A DNA stretch of 45,435 bases, taken from NCBI GenBank assembly GCA_041658725.1, contig JBAZZQ010000033.1, positions 1 through 45,435 of the forward strand. Reading direction: 5' to 3'. The notes under the pieces are model-generated. The model was not told the origin of the DNA. It did not search any database and worked only from the letters and a program-made list of their open reading frames with translations. The position numbers and the translations under genes are program-made. This document shows positions 7,754 to 17,243 of this stretch, one piece after another; position 1 is the stretch's first letter, and every line of letters starts with the position of its first letter. The DNA comes from JBAZZQ01 sp041658725 (GTDB lineage Bacteria; Planctomycetota; Phycisphaerae; JAAYCJ01).

Positions 7754-9385
7754 ATGGAATTCATAAAAAAGAATCTTGTGCAACTGAGAGAACAGCTCAA
7801 AAATCTGTCGTTGAGCCAAAAATTACTGTTCGTGATGATCCTGGCCGTGATGGCGATTTGTATTTTCTGGACCATTAGCTGGACGGCCCAACCCGAGATG
7901 GTCGCCATGCTCGATCAGAGTCTGTCGGACACGGAAATTGCCCGCATCCAAAACAAACTCGATCAATCCGATGCTTATTATAAGGTCACAAACGGACGAA
8001 TCCTGGTCAAGCGGCAGGATCGGGACCGCCTGATCGCTCGTTTGCAGATGGACCGCGCCCTGCCCGCTGATATGACGGAAAGCTGGAAAAAACTGATCCT
8101 GGAAGCGGACATGTGGCTGCCCCAGGAAGACCGGCAGAACCGCTGGCAGTTGGCGAAGGAACAACGATTAGCTCAGATCGTTCAATATATGGATAAGGTC
8201 CAGCAGGCGTATGTGATCGTGAACGCAGGATCAAAGCGATTACTCTCCGACGGTCCCAGTTCAGACCCTTCTGCCTCCGTTTCCATTCAAATGGAGCCTG
8301 GAACCAAACCGAACAAGGCCCTCATCATCGCCATCGCGGACATGGTCTCCGGAGCGGTGGACCGGCTTTCCCGGGACCGGGTCAGCATCATCGCCGACGG
8401 TGTTTCCTATAAAGTTCCCGGCGAAAACAGCCCCTTTACCGGCGATCTCCTGGAAAACCGTCAGGAAAACGAACGATATTTCGCCAAAAAAATCGAGCAA
8501 GCCCTCGGAATCAATAAAGCACTGGTCGAGGTCTTCGTTGACATGGAAACCGAAACCGTCCAGACCGAAATGAAAAAATACGGCGAGCCGCCGCTAATCC
8601 GTGAAAAGACCAGCGACGATTCTTCCGAACAGAAAAATATCAACGGTGAGCCGGGGGTCCGGCCCAATACCGGAAGTTCCGTCGCCGTCGGTGAACCGGG
8701 CGGAGAAAAAACGTCCAAGACAGAAACTGAAAATGAATATTCCGTCGATCGGGACGTCACACATACCATTAAACATAATCTGCCCGGAACCCCCAAATCC
8801 CTCCGAGCCACCATCAACGTCCCCTACAGCTATTTCGCCGATATCTACAAACAGCGGACCGGAAAAACCGAAAAACCGAAGGAAAGCGATCTTGAGCCGA
8901 TCATCGCTTCAGAAACGAAAAATATTCAGAATAAAATTCTCCCGCTCATTAATCCGGCGGACCCGGCTTCCGTGACCGTCAGTTATTATTACGACCTGAT
9001 GCCCACGCAGCCGCCCATCGCTCTGGCGTCCACGGGGACAGCTTCTCTGCCTCAGTTGGCGCAGTATGGAAAACCCGCGGGACTGGTCCTGCTCGCATTT
9101 GGATCGCTGGTCATGGTCTTGATGATGCTCCGAAAGGCCTCTGGAAACGTGGCTATGCAAGGACTTGAAGGAGTGGTTACTCCTAATGAACCCACGCCGA
9201 TGCTGGACGGTGATATCGGTCCGGTCGGTGAGGCCGCAGGTTCCGAAGGGGTCTTACAGGGCGTTGAAGTGGACGAAGAAACCTTGCGAACCCGGAAGAT
9301 GTCGGAACAAGTCTCCACGATGGTCAGGGAAGACCCCGACTCGGCGGCATCTCTGGTTCGGCAATGGATCATTAAGGATAAATAA
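7754..9385 (+). CDS. fliF: MS-ring protein FliF
   Basis: 543 residues. A transmembrane helix near residues 25-45 (LLFVMILAVMAICIFWTI) and a second near 435-460 (AGLVLLAFGSLVMVLMML) bracket the periplasmic ring-building domains. RLQMDRALPADM and DRVSIIADG belong to the conserved YscJ/FliF region. The extreme C-terminus (REDPDSAASLVRQWI) is the FliG-binding peptide. A Pro/Ser/Asp-rich insert at about 280-330 is the variable loop. FliF forms the MS ring in the inner membrane, the platform for the export gate and the C ring. It is directly followed by its partner fliG. Confidence 0.95.
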   Translation: MEFIKKNLVQLREQLKNLSLSQKLLFVMILAVMAICIFWTISWTAQPEMVAMLDQSLSDTEIARIQNKLDQSDAYYKVTNGRILVKRQDRDRLIARLQMDRALPADMTESWKKLILEADMWLPQEDRQNRWQLAKEQRLAQIVQYMDKVQQAYVIVNAGSKRLLSDGPSSDPSASVSIQMEPGTKPNKALIIAIADMVSGAVDRLSRDRVSIIADGVSYKVPGENSPFTGDLLENRQENERYFAKKIEQALGINKALVEVFVDMETETVQTEMKKYGEPPLIREKTSDDSSEQKNINGEPGVRPNTGSSVAVGEPGGEKTSKTETENEYSVDRDVTHTIKHNLPGTPKSLRATINVPYSYFADIYKQRTGKTEKPKESDLEPIIASETKNIQNKILPLINPADPASVTVSYYYDLMPTQPPIALASTGTASLPQLAQYGKPAGLVLLAFGSLVMVLMMLRKASGNVAMQGLEGVVTPNEPTPMLDGDIGPVGEAAGSEGVLQGVEVDEETLRTRKMSEQVSTMVREDPDSAASLVRQWIIKDK

Positions 9386-9405
9386 ATAATCTCTCAGGAG
9401 TAAAT

Positions 9406-10425
9406 ATGGCGGCGGAAGACAAAAAGACTTTACAGGGAATTAAGAAGGCGGCAATTTTGCTTTTGACCGTCCCGGAAGATACCGCGGCCGAAATATTAAA
9501 ACGCCTCGACCGCAATGCCGTGGAAGAAGTAACCCGCGAAATCGCCTCACTCGGTCAGGTTCCCTCGGAATTATGCAATGTGGTGGTCGAAGAATTTTAC
9601 AATCTCGCCCTCGCCCAGTCCTACGTCGAACAGGGAGGGTTGATGCTGGCCAAAAGTCTCCTGGAAAAGTCAATGCCCAAAGAAGAGTCCCGGCGCATTC
9701 TCGACCAGATCGAGCAGAGCGTCAACTCCACACCTTTCGCCTTCCTCCAGAAAGCTGAGAGCGAAAATCTCCTGACCTTTATTCAGGAAGAGCATCCGCA
9801 GACCATTGCCCTGATCCTTTCGCATCTGGCCGCCGATAAGGCGGGGGAAATCCTCGGCGGACTGGCCCAGGACAAGCAGATGGAAGTCATCATGCGGATC
9901 GCCCGGATGGAACAAACCAATCCCGAAGTGATTCGCGAGGTGGAGCGCGGTCTGGAGGGCAGGCTTTCCGCCATCGTCTCGCAAACCTTTGAAAAGGCCG
10001 GCGGAGTCGAAGCCGTCGCGGAAATCCTCAATCTGGCCGATCGGGCCACGGAAAAGGCCATTCTCGAAAAACTCGAAACCACCGATCCGGAACTGGTCGA
10101 GCAGATCCGCAGACTCATGTTCGTCTTCGAGGATATCAATCTTGTAGACGACCGCGGAATCCAGATGGTCCTGAAGGAAATAGATAACTCTGATCTCTCT
10201 CTGGCCTTAAAGACCGCGTCGGAAGAACTCAAAACCAAGATTCTGCGGAATATGTCCGAACGCGCCCAAGCCATGATTAATGAGGAAATGGAATACATGG
10301 GACCGGTAAAACTTTCCGACGTGGAAGCGGCCCAGCAGAAAATCGTGGATGTCGTCCGGCGACTCGACGACGCCGGGGAAATCGTCATCATGGGCCGAGG
10401 CGGCGCGGGTGATATTGTAGTTTAA
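9406..10425 (+). CDS. fliG: Flagellar motor switch protein FliG
   Basis: 339 residues, the standard length. It shows the N-terminal FliF-binding domain, the conserved EEHPQTIALILSHL motif that starts the middle domain, and the C-terminal torque domain (FEDINLVDDRGIQMVLKEID, then LSLALKTASEELKTKILRNMSERA) with its charged residues that face the stator. FliG couples the MS ring to FliM and receives torque from MotA. FliM and the stator genes are not in this window. A GGAG ribosome-binding site stands ahead of ATG 9406. Confidence 0.95.
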   Translation: MAAEDKKTLQGIKKAAILLLTVPEDTAAEILKRLDRNAVEEVTREIASLGQVPSELCNVVVEEFYNLALAQSYVEQGGLMLAKSLLEKSMPKEESRRILDQIEQSVNSTPFAFLQKAESENLLTFIQEEHPQTIALILSHLAADKAGEILGGLAQDKQMEVIMRIARMEQTNPEVIREVERGLEGRLSAIVSQTFEKAGGVEAVAEILNLADRATEKAILEKLETTDPELVEQIRRLMFVFEDINLVDDRGIQMVLKEIDNSDLSLALKTASEELKTKILRNMSERAQAMINEEMEYMGPVKLSDVEAAQQKIVDVVRRLDDAGEIVIMGRGGAGDIVV

Positions 10426-10460
10426 AGAGGCACGACCGTAAGGGAGTGTATGAAATAAAA

Positions 10461-11228
10461 ATGGGTTCAATTTTAAAAAACAACATGATTGAGACCGTCG
10501 GTCCGAGGATGACGAAGTTTAACCTCGCCGATGTTCGCATCGAGGCCGCCGCCATCATACAGCGGGCCTGCGATCACCTGGAACAAACCAAGGCCCAGGC
10601 CCGGGAAATTCTCGACCAGGCGAGGGCCGAGGCCCAAACGCTGCGTCAGCGGGCGCAATCCGAAGGCTATCAAACCGGACACGCCCAGGGACTGGAACAG
10701 GGAAGTAAAGAAGGTCAGGAGCAAGGTCTGGCGCAAGCCAAAAAAGAATTCACCGAACAAAGCCAACAACTAAGATCCACCCTGGAAAATATCCTTGTGA
10801 ATTTCGAAACTCAGCGAGATCATTTTCTCGCCCAGGCCCATCAGGATCTTTTAGCTCTCGCCCTGGCGATCGCCGCCAAAATCACTCATCATCAAGTGAA
10901 CATCGATCCTCAGGTCGCCCTGAACAATGTTAAATCCGTCGTCGGCCTGGTCCATTCGCGCAGCTCGGTCCTTCTAAAAATGAATCCGAAGGACATCGAG
11001 CGATATGAATTATTGGACCAACAGCAGGCCGAAAAAATCTTGAATTCGCAGCACATCAAAGTCATCCAGGATGAAAATATCGAAATCGGCGGGTGTGTCC
11101 TTCAGACCGAAAATGGAGTCGTCGACGCTCAGATTTCCACGCAACTTCAAAACCTGGTTCGGCAATTGGCGCCGGACATGGAGCAGGCGGTGAAATCCTG
11201 GGCGGGAAATACAATTAATCAGCCATGA
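10461..11228 (+). CDS. fliH: Export-ATPase regulator FliH
   Basis: About 255 residues. The N-terminal half is a long charged coiled coil with the Gly-rich repeat region typical of FliH (GYQTGHAQGLEQGSKEGQEQ contains several GxxxG steps). The C-terminal half resembles the ATP-synthase peripheral-stalk/delta domain (LLALALAIAAKITHHQVNID, and IEIGGCVLQTENGVVDAQI). FliH dimers hold the ATPase FliI and tether it to the C ring. ATG 10461 is favoured; an in-frame GTG at 10446 coincides with the only GGGAG. The stop overlaps the fliI start as ATGA at 11225-11228, so translation of the two is coupled. Confidence 0.9.
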   Translation: MGSILKNNMIETVGPRMTKFNLADVRIEAAAIIQRACDHLEQTKAQAREILDQARAEAQTLRQRAQSEGYQTGHAQGLEQGSKEGQEQGLAQAKKEFTEQSQQLRSTLENILVNFETQRDHFLAQAHQDLLALALAIAAKITHHQVNIDPQVALNNVKSVVGLVHSRSSVLLKMNPKDIERYELLDQQQAEKILNSQHIKVIQDENIEIGGCVLQTENGVVDAQISTQLQNLVRQLAPDMEQAVKSWAGNTINQP

Positions 11229-12595
11229 GCATTTTTGACCGGCAATTAAATATTTTGCAGACGGCCAACCCTCTGGGGATCAGCGGCACTGTAACGGGCG
11301 TCGCGGGATTGGTAGTGACCGCCGATGATTTTCCCGTCCCCGTCGGGTCACAGTGCCTGGTCCTCCGCCGATCGGGTCAACCGCTCGAAGCCGAAGTGGT
11401 AGGTTTTCAGGGCGCCAAGGCGGTAATCATGCCTTATGATGAGCTTTCCGGAGTGTCCTCCGGAGACTCGATTAAATGCGTCACCTCCCAGCAGCACGTT
11501 CCAGTCGGAAATCAACTCCTCGGCCGCGTCATCGATGGTTTCGGACGACCCATCGATAGCGATATACCGCTCCTCGCGGACGATTATTATCCCCTGCTCA
11601 ATCACGCCCCCAGCGCTATCAGCCGCCGGAGAGTCACTCAACCACTGGGCACGGGGATTCGAGCGATCGACACACTTATCACCGCCGGTCAAGGCCAGCG
11701 TATGGGAATTTTCGCCGGTCCAGGGGTCGGTAAAAGTATTCTGCTGGGTATGATCGCCCGGTACACTTCCGCCGATGTGATCGTCATCGCCCTGGTCGGA
11801 GAGCGCGGCAGGGAAGTCAGAGATTTCCTCGAACGAGACCTTACCGATGAGGGAAAACGACGTTCCGTCGTCGTGGTCAGCACGTCCGATCAGGCTCCGG
11901 TCCTCCGAATCCGGGCCACACTCGCCGCCACCGCCATCGCCGAATATTTCCGCGATCAGGGAAAAACCGTTTTGCTACTCGTCGATTCCATAACCCGACT
12001 GGCCATGGCCCAGAGGCAAATCGGACTCGCCGCCGGAGAACCGCCTGCGACCAAAGGCTACACACCAAGCGTCTTCGCCCTCCTGCCGAAACTTCTGGAA
12101 CGGGCGGGACAATCCGACCGCGGTTCGATCACCGGATTCTACACCGTCCTGGTCGAAGGCGACGACATTACCGAACCGATCAGCGACGCCGTCCGGGGAA
12201 TCCTCGACGGACATCTTTGGCTTTCACGCGATTTGGCCAACAAGGGGCATTATCCGGCCATTTCGCTCCTGGAAAGCGTTAGCCGCGTCATGCCCGACGT
12301 CGTCGACAGCCCACACATCACCGCGGCGAAAAAAGTTCGACGGCTTATTTCTCTTTATCACGATATCGAAGACCTGGTCAACATCGGCGCGTATGTGCCA
12401 GGAAGCAATTCCGAACTCGACCTCGCCGTCCGCGTTCATCCGATGATTGAAAAGTTCCTCCGTCAGGAAATTCGCGAGCATCCGGATTTCAATTTCGCGA
12501 AAAAAACACTTTTTGAACTCGGAGCCAAAATCGACCAGGAAGGACAACACTTACAAAATAATTCCAAAAATCAACCGGCAATGCAATTAACGTAG
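11225..12595 (+). CDS. fliI: Flagellar export ATPase FliI
   Basis: 456 residues. Walker A is AGPGVGKS (residues 164-171), Walker B is VLLLVDSITRLAMAQRQI, and the family signature GEPPATKGYTPSVFALLPKL follows. It is homologous to F1-ATPase beta and energises unfolding and delivery of flagellar substrates to the FlhA/FlhB gate. It starts inside the fliH stop codon (ATGA). The stop codon TAG (12593-12595) lies in a dispersed GC-rich palindrome (12592-12618), so the last residues may have been changed by that repeat. Confidence 0.96.
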   Translation: MSIFDRQLNILQTANPLGISGTVTGVAGLVVTADDFPVPVGSQCLVLRRSGQPLEAEVVGFQGAKAVIMPYDELSGVSSGDSIKCVTSQQHVPVGNQLLGRVIDGFGRPIDSDIPLLADDYYPLLNHAPSAISRRRVTQPLGTGIRAIDTLITAGQGQRMGIFAGPGVGKSILLGMIARYTSADVIVIALVGERGREVRDFLERDLTDEGKRRSVVVVSTSDQAPVLRIRATLAATAIAEYFRDQGKTVLLLVDSITRLAMAQRQIGLAAGEPPATKGYTPSVFALLPKLLERAGQSDRGSITGFYTVLVEGDDITEPISDAVRGILDGHLWLSRDLANKGHYPAISLLESVSRVMPDVVDSPHITAAKKVRRLISLYHDIEDLVNIGAYVPGSNSELDLAVRVHPMIEKFLRQEIREHPDFNFAKKTLFELGAKIDQEGQHLQNNSKNQPAMQLT

Positions 12596-12618
12596 GGGCG
12601 GGGCTTGCTCCGCCCTCT
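12592..12618. repeat. GC-rich palindromic repeat at the fliI stop codon
   Basis: AGGGGCGG and CCGCCCT flank a GCTTGC-type loop, giving a compact hairpin immediately after, and including, the fliI stop. The sequence resembles short dispersed repeats with a GGCTTGC core seen at intergenic sites in many environmental genomes; a related GGCGGGCTTGCCCGCC unit occurs at 21492-21509. It is followed by A-rich rather than T-rich sequence, so a terminator role on the + strand is doubtful. Attenuation or mRNA stabilisation is possible. Confidence 0.6.
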
Positions 12619-12642
12619 TAAAAAAACGACAAGAGAAACGAC

Positions 12643-13113
12643 ATGGCTAGATTTGAATTCAGAATGGAACCGCTCTTAAAGCTTCGCAAGATGAAGCAGG
12701 AACAGGCGGAGCGCGAACTGGCGGTGCGGTTGACCCAGTTCATGCAGCATCGCCGGCAGGTGGAAAAGATCGAGCATCAGGTCGTGGAATTCTACCAGCA
12801 GTTCCGAACGCAGCACACGATGGGCGAAATTCGCATCGGAGGGTTGATCGCCGACCGGCGATACCTGAATCATCTGCATCAACTAAGACACCATCAACTC
12901 GCCGCTCTGGCCAGAAACCAACAACTGGTTGACCAGGCTAGAAAACAAATCGCGGAGGCGAAAAAGCAAACGGACATGATGATCAAACTCAAAGAACGAA
13001 TGCTTGAGCGGTTTAATAAGGAGCAGCGCAAACGCGAAACGATCGAACTGGATGATTTGGCCAACGCCAAGTCGGCATGGATGATGCACAAAACAAATTT
13101 GGTGAGCAGTTAA
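12643..13113 (+). CDS. fliJ: Export chaperone escort FliJ
   Basis: 156 residues, almost all one antiparallel coiled coil. It starts with the FliJ hallmark FRMEPLLKLRKMKQEQAERELA and ends with a charged helix. FliJ resembles the gamma subunit of F-type ATPases, sits in the FliI hexamer, activates FlhA and recycles export chaperones. Its position directly after fliI matches the usual order. It lies next to the 13114 gene with no intervening bases. Confidence 0.85.
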   Translation: MARFEFRMEPLLKLRKMKQEQAERELAVRLTQFMQHRRQVEKIEHQVVEFYQQFRTQHTMGEIRIGGLIADRRYLNHLHQLRHHQLAALARNQQLVDQARKQIAEAKKQTDMMIKLKERMLERFNKEQRKRETIELDDLANAKSAWMMHKTNLVSS

Positions 13114-13767
13114 ATGAAAACCCTGTATAATCTTTTATCCATTATCGCCATCGCCAACCTGCTTGTCATCGGGGGCCTCGTCGGGTTTCTGATCATCGGT
13201 GGAAAGTTGAACTCCCAGTCCGCCACCGCCATCGCCGCCGTTTTACGCGGAGAAAAATTAATCCCACCCGCCTCCGTTACCACCGCACCCGCCGCTTCAA
13301 GACCCACAACGCTTCGGGCCCAATCTACGGGACAAAATACTCTTGCGACAATCGAAATGCAGATGGCAATGCTCGACCGCGAAAAACGCACGCTCGAAAC
13401 GGATCGATACTCGCGGCTTAAGGACGCGGAATTGAAACTTATCCGCGACCGCGAGGCCCTGACCCGGCAGCTGGAAACCTTTAGCCAACAGAAAAAAGTT
13501 CAGCGGCAGGCCAGCGAGGATACGGGATTTAATACCGCACTGACCAACTACTGCGCTTTGCCGCCCAAAATCGCGAAAGAAGATTTCATGAAATTCGATA
13601 CGGATATCGTCGTTCGTTACCTGGTGAATATGCCAAAACGAACGTCCGCGAAAATCCTGCAGGAATTCAAAACGCCCGCCGAACAGCAAAAAAGGCAGGA
13701 AATCATGGAACGGATACGGACCCAGCAGGTCGCAGCCGATACGACGACACAAAAGGCAGGAGGTTAA
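13114..13767 (+). CDS. FlbB/MotE-like membrane protein (MgtE_N-type domain)
   Basis: 217 residues: an N-terminal transmembrane helix (about 5-30, LLSIIAIANLLVIGGLVGFL), a Pro/Thr-rich linker, a coiled coil (about 80-130), and a C-terminal domain with the pattern AKEDFMKFDTDIVVRYLVNM and KRTSAKILQEFKTP. The last domain fits the MgtE N-terminal-like module of MotE/FlbB proteins, which sit between fliJ and fliK in many bacteria. In Borrelia FlbB forms part of the collar, and in Sinorhizobium MotE assists the stator protein MotC. The exact role here is inferred from this context. ATG 13114 immediately follows the fliJ stop. Confidence 0.7.
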   Translation: MKTLYNLLSIIAIANLLVIGGLVGFLIIGGKLNSQSATAIAAVLRGEKLIPPASVTTAPAASRPTTLRAQSTGQNTLATIEMQMAMLDREKRTLETDRYSRLKDAELKLIRDREALTRQLETFSQQKKVQRQASEDTGFNTALTNYCALPPKIAKEDFMKFDTDIVVRYLVNMPKRTSAKILQEFKTPAEQQKRQEIMERIRTQQVAADTTTQKAGG

Positions 13768-13771
13768 AAAT

Positions 13772-14995
13772 ATGGTCAACTCGACACGCATCATGGAAAT
13801 GACAAACGAAACAAAAACGACCAAACAGCCGCGAAAACAAACGCCGACCGATGTCGGTCTGTTCACGAACCTGCTAAGTACCCCGGAATCGTCTATAACC
13901 ACCAAACTGTTTTCGGAGAACGCGAGTTCAAAACTTCAACCGCAAGAAGCAAAAGACCTTACTCCCAAGGCCATACCACAAAATACGCCGGATAATCAAA
14001 GTCCTGAGGATTCCTCTGAACCCGGGTCCAGCCCGCGGACAGATTCGGGCAATGGCGTTGACGGTTGTGCAAAAGGACTGCAAACCGGGGCAAGCACGGA
14101 GGCTGCCGTCAACGCTCAACCTAATCAAGGTTCTCAGAATAACGAAGACGCCAATTCCTCGAATTCGACCTCGTCCGATCAATTTCAGCAACTAATTGAG
14201 CACCTGATTACGGGAGCAACCCCCCCTACGACCACCGGCAATGAAACCGAGCAACCAAAACTCTCTGCCAAGCCCATCGAGCAGCACAAACAGGTCTTTT
14301 CATCCAACTTGAATCTTCCCGCTCAAAACATCATCTTTGAAACAGGCCTGGCCGAGCATTTTATTCGTTTGCTGACCGATCAATTCGAGCAAATAAAAAA
14401 TTCTCCCAGCCCTCGAGCCGATAACTCAAACCAAACCGCGATCTTGCAACCAATTTCACCCAACGCGTCCGAATCGCAGGCGAAAATCTCCACCCCAGCC
14501 ACACCCCAGACCCAGGTCTCCGGTGATGATGCCGCCGAGAGTATGAATCGGATCGTGCAGGTTATCCGCAGCAATCTCGGTCGGCGGCAAAGCCAGATGA
14601 CCGTTCAACTGGACCCACCGGAATTGGGAAAACTACGAATTGACGTTAAGCTGATCGACAACAATCTCCAAATGTCTATCACCACCGAAACCAACGACGC
14701 CCGGCAGATCATCCTGGACCGGATGGATACGCTCCGGGCCAACCTAGAACGCGGCGGAATCAATATGTCCAAATTTGAAGTCGTCACCAAGACTCCTGAC
14801 CCCAGATATTCTCAAAACTGGCAGCAGGACCCGAATCACAGCCAATCCTTTAATCAACAGCAGCAACAGGGATCAAACTTTTTCCAACAGGAAAAATTCG
14901 ATCAAAACGATTTTCAAGCAACCGAGGAATCAAACAGTAACTTAACCATACCAGCCGTTCAATTGTCCTATACGGCATTGAACCTGGTGGCTTAA
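13772..14995 (+). CDS. fliK: Hook-length control protein FliK
   Basis: 407 residues with a long, low-complexity Ser/Thr/Asn/Gln-rich N-terminal region that serves as the molecular ruler. The conserved C-terminal Flg_hook domain (MTVQLDPPELGKLRIDVKL, then LDRMDTLRANLERGGINM) interacts with FlhB to switch export specificity from hook to filament. The Gln-rich tail after the domain is variable. A C7 run is present at 14220-14226. Only the C-terminal domain is recognisable, as is normal for FliK. The neighbour flgD follows 17 bp downstream. FliK's partner FlhB carries an altered cleavage motif (see that entry). Confidence 0.9.
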   Translation: MVNSTRIMEMTNETKTTKQPRKQTPTDVGLFTNLLSTPESSITTKLFSENASSKLQPQEAKDLTPKAIPQNTPDNQSPEDSSEPGSSPRTDSGNGVDGCAKGLQTGASTEAAVNAQPNQGSQNNEDANSSNSTSSDQFQQLIEHLITGATPPTTTGNETEQPKLSAKPIEQHKQVFSSNLNLPAQNIIFETGLAEHFIRLLTDQFEQIKNSPSPRADNSNQTAILQPISPNASESQAKISTPATPQTQVSGDDAAESMNRIVQVIRSNLGRRQSQMTVQLDPPELGKLRIDVKLIDNNLQMSITTETNDARQIILDRMDTLRANLERGGINMSKFEVVTKTPDPRYSQNWQQDPNHSQSFNQQQQQGSNFFQQEKFDQNDFQATEESNSNLTIPAVQLSYTALNLVA

Positions 14996-15012
14996 AAAAA
15001 CAGGAGAAAAAA

Positions 15013-15459
15013 ATGGTAACATCGGTAACGAATTCAACCAGCGGAATCTCATCGGCATCATCATCCAAGATGAGTTCCCTCAGCCCCCAGGATTTTCTGA
15101 AAATCATGCTAAAGGAGATGCAGCAGCAGGACCCTATGGACCCGGTCAGCAGCAAGGATATGATCAATCAGATCTCCCAGATCCGCGACATCCAGAGCAG
15201 TATGGACCTTTCCCAGACCTTAAAAGACCTGGCCGTCAGCCAGAAATTAAGCTCGGCCAGCGCTCTGCTCGGAAAGGAAATCGCGGGATTAAACAGCAAC
15301 GGTGAGCAGATTACCGGATTGGTCACTTCCATCAAACGAGACGGAGACACGGTGTCCCTCGAACTTGACAGCGGTCAAACGTTATCCATTGACAACGTAA
15401 TCGCCGTAAACGGAGCAAAAGCCGCGACACCATCGGCCACCAGCACAAAATCATCTTAA
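15013..15459 (+). CDS. flgD: Hook cap/scaffold protein FlgD (short form)
   Basis: 148 residues. The N-terminal domain SPQDFLKIMLKEMQQQDPMDP is the diagnostic FlgD motif, followed by SKDMINQISQIRDIQSSMDL. The C-terminal part (LLGKEIAGLNSNGEQITGLV, then VSLELDSGQTLSIDNVIAV) is a small beta domain that is incomplete compared with the Tudor/Fn3 pair of enterobacterial FlgD (about 230 residues). FlgD caps the growing hook and is discarded. The short form occurs in several phyla and I do not take it as a truncation. Confidence 0.92.
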   Translation: MVTSVTNSTSGISSASSSKMSSLSPQDFLKIMLKEMQQQDPMDPVSSKDMINQISQIRDIQSSMDLSQTLKDLAVSQKLSSASALLGKEIAGLNSNGEQITGLVTSIKRDGDTVSLELDSGQTLSIDNVIAVNGAKAATPSATSTKSS

Positions 15460-15479
15460 TTTAACAGGGAGAAATAATT

Positions 15480-17183
15480 ATGGGTTTAACTTCAGCAGTA
15501 AACATAGCGCTCACCGGGCTTAACGCCTCACAGCAGCGATTGGATGTTACGGGTAACAACATCGCCAATGTCAATACCGTCGCCTTTAAAGGCTCGCGGA
15601 CAATCTTCCAGACCCAGCTCAACCAGACGCTTTCCGCCGGAAGCCAGCCTTCGACAACGACCGGAGGAAGCAATCCCATGCAGGTCGGGCTGGGAACCAC
15701 CCTGGGAACAATCGATAAAAATATGACCGGCGGATCGATCGATACCACCGGCATCAACACCGATATGGCCATCCAGGGCAGCGGATTGTTTGTCCTTAAA
15801 ACCGCGGATAACAGCACTCTGTACACTCGCGATGGGTCCTTCTCCCTGGACACCGACCAACATCTGGTCTCCACGAACGGTAACTACGTGATGGGTTATG
15901 GGGTAGACAACAATTATAACATTCAAGCGGGCACGTTGAGCAACCTGAGCATTCCCCTGGGAAAGCTCTCCATCGCACAGGCCACCACAAATACCATTTT
16001 CAAAGGCAACCTCGATTCCACAACGAATCCAGCCACGGTTCCCGGAACGTCGATCTCCGAAGCACTCGTCAATAAAACTACCGGAAATCCCGCCGCCGGG
16101 GCAACGGCGCTGACGAATCTCGCTACCGCGTTCAATCCGGGAATCAACCTCTTTGCCACAGGCGATGTCATTACCCTCAATGGCTCACAAAACGGACAGA
16201 CCATCACCCCCCCAGCCACGTTCACCGTTACCGCCGCACCGACCACTGACGTCGATTCCGGGACCACCGTCTCCGAACTTATGGAATGGATACAAAACCA
16301 TACCGCCATCGATACCACCGCCCCGCAAGGAACAACTCCGGGCGTCACCATCGACGCCGGTGGAAAAATCAACGTCGTCGGAAATCTCGGAACGGATAAC
16401 GACCTGGGCATCTCTCTGAGCAGTTCCGGCGCAGTCGCCAATCCCATAAACTGGATCGACACCCCGACCGATCCCGATGCCAACGTGGGAAGCAAGGCCA
16501 CCAGTTTTCGCGTTTACGACACCCTCGGAAATCCCGTCGATGTCAATGTGAACTTTGTCATGGAAAGCAAAACATCCACCGGGATCACCTGGCGTTTCTT
16601 CGCCCAATCGCCTGGAAAAAGCGGACCCAATCCATTCATCGGGTCCGGAACCATCACCTTTGATACGAATGGAAAATTCGCCGGCGCTACCGGAAACGAT
16701 CTGGTCCTGAACCATGCCGATAGCGGAGCCGTCGATCCTATCGCCTTTACAATGGACTTTTCCAGCCTCAACGGGGTTTCCTCAGATAGCAGTGTGATTA
16801 TGAACGACGGGAACGGATACCCGGCAGGAACGCTCAACAATTTCAGCATCGGATCGGATGGGATCATCTACGGCGAGTTTTCCAACGGTCTTTCCCGATC
16901 GCTCGGTCAGGTCGCGCTGGCCGACTTCACCAATCCCGAGGGACTGATCGCCGATAGTCAAAATAACTATCGGGCCGGACCCAACTCCGGGCAGCCCAAC
17001 ATTACCACCCCAGGCGCGCTAGGTACGGGAACCATCATCAACGGCGCACTCGAACTCAGCAACGTCGATATCACCAAGGAATTTGTCAACATGATCTCCG
17101 CCACCACCGCCTTCAGCGCCGCGGGAAAGGTGATCACGACTTCAAATCAATTACTTGCGCAGTTACTGAACATGATGCAATAA
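15480..17183 (+). CDS. flgE: Flagellar hook protein FlgE
   Basis: 567 residues, longer than the roughly 400 of enteric FlgE and consistent with an extra surface domain. The N-terminus (VNIALTGLNASQQRLDVTGN, NIANVNTVAFKGSR) and C-terminus (LELSNVDITKEFVNMISATT, FSAAGKVITTSNQLL) are the paired coiled-coil segments of axial proteins. SFRVYDTLGNPVDVNVNFV is the FlgE-specific D2 signature. It polymerises into the curved hook under the FlgD cap, with length set by FliK. A C7 run lies at 16207-16213. Confidence 0.95.
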   Translation: MGLTSAVNIALTGLNASQQRLDVTGNNIANVNTVAFKGSRTIFQTQLNQTLSAGSQPSTTTGGSNPMQVGLGTTLGTIDKNMTGGSIDTTGINTDMAIQGSGLFVLKTADNSTLYTRDGSFSLDTDQHLVSTNGNYVMGYGVDNNYNIQAGTLSNLSIPLGKLSIAQATTNTIFKGNLDSTTNPATVPGTSISEALVNKTTGNPAAGATALTNLATAFNPGINLFATGDVITLNGSQNGQTITPPATFTVTAAPTTDVDSGTTVSELMEWIQNHTAIDTTAPQGTTPGVTIDAGGKINVVGNLGTDNDLGISLSSSGAVANPINWIDTPTDPDANVGSKATSFRVYDTLGNPVDVNVNFVMESKTSTGITWRFFAQSPGKSGPNPFIGSGTITFDTNGKFAGATGNDLVLNHADSGAVDPIAFTMDFSSLNGVSSDSSVIMNDGNGYPAGTLNNFSIGSDGIIYGEFSNGLSRSLGQVALADFTNPEGLIADSQNNYRAGPNSGQPNITTPGALGTGTIINGALELSNVDITKEFVNMISATTAFSAAGKVITTSNQLLAQLLNMMQ

Positions 17184-17243
17184 CAAAAGTCGGCCGGGAT
17201 TTCAGCCGATTGGATTTATAGGACGATGCTTTGCGGAATATTT

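Noticed and set aside
15013..15459. Truncated flgD
   Set aside because: The short 148-residue form, with an intact N-terminal motif and tight spacing to flgE, occurs in other phyla. I treat it as complete.
17184..17243. Sigma-28 promoter before flbD (a GCCGAT is present at about 17205-17210)
   Set aside because: The matching TAAA box at the correct spacing (15 bases) is missing, and the GCCGA pairs with TCGGC as a small hairpin, so it is not convincing.
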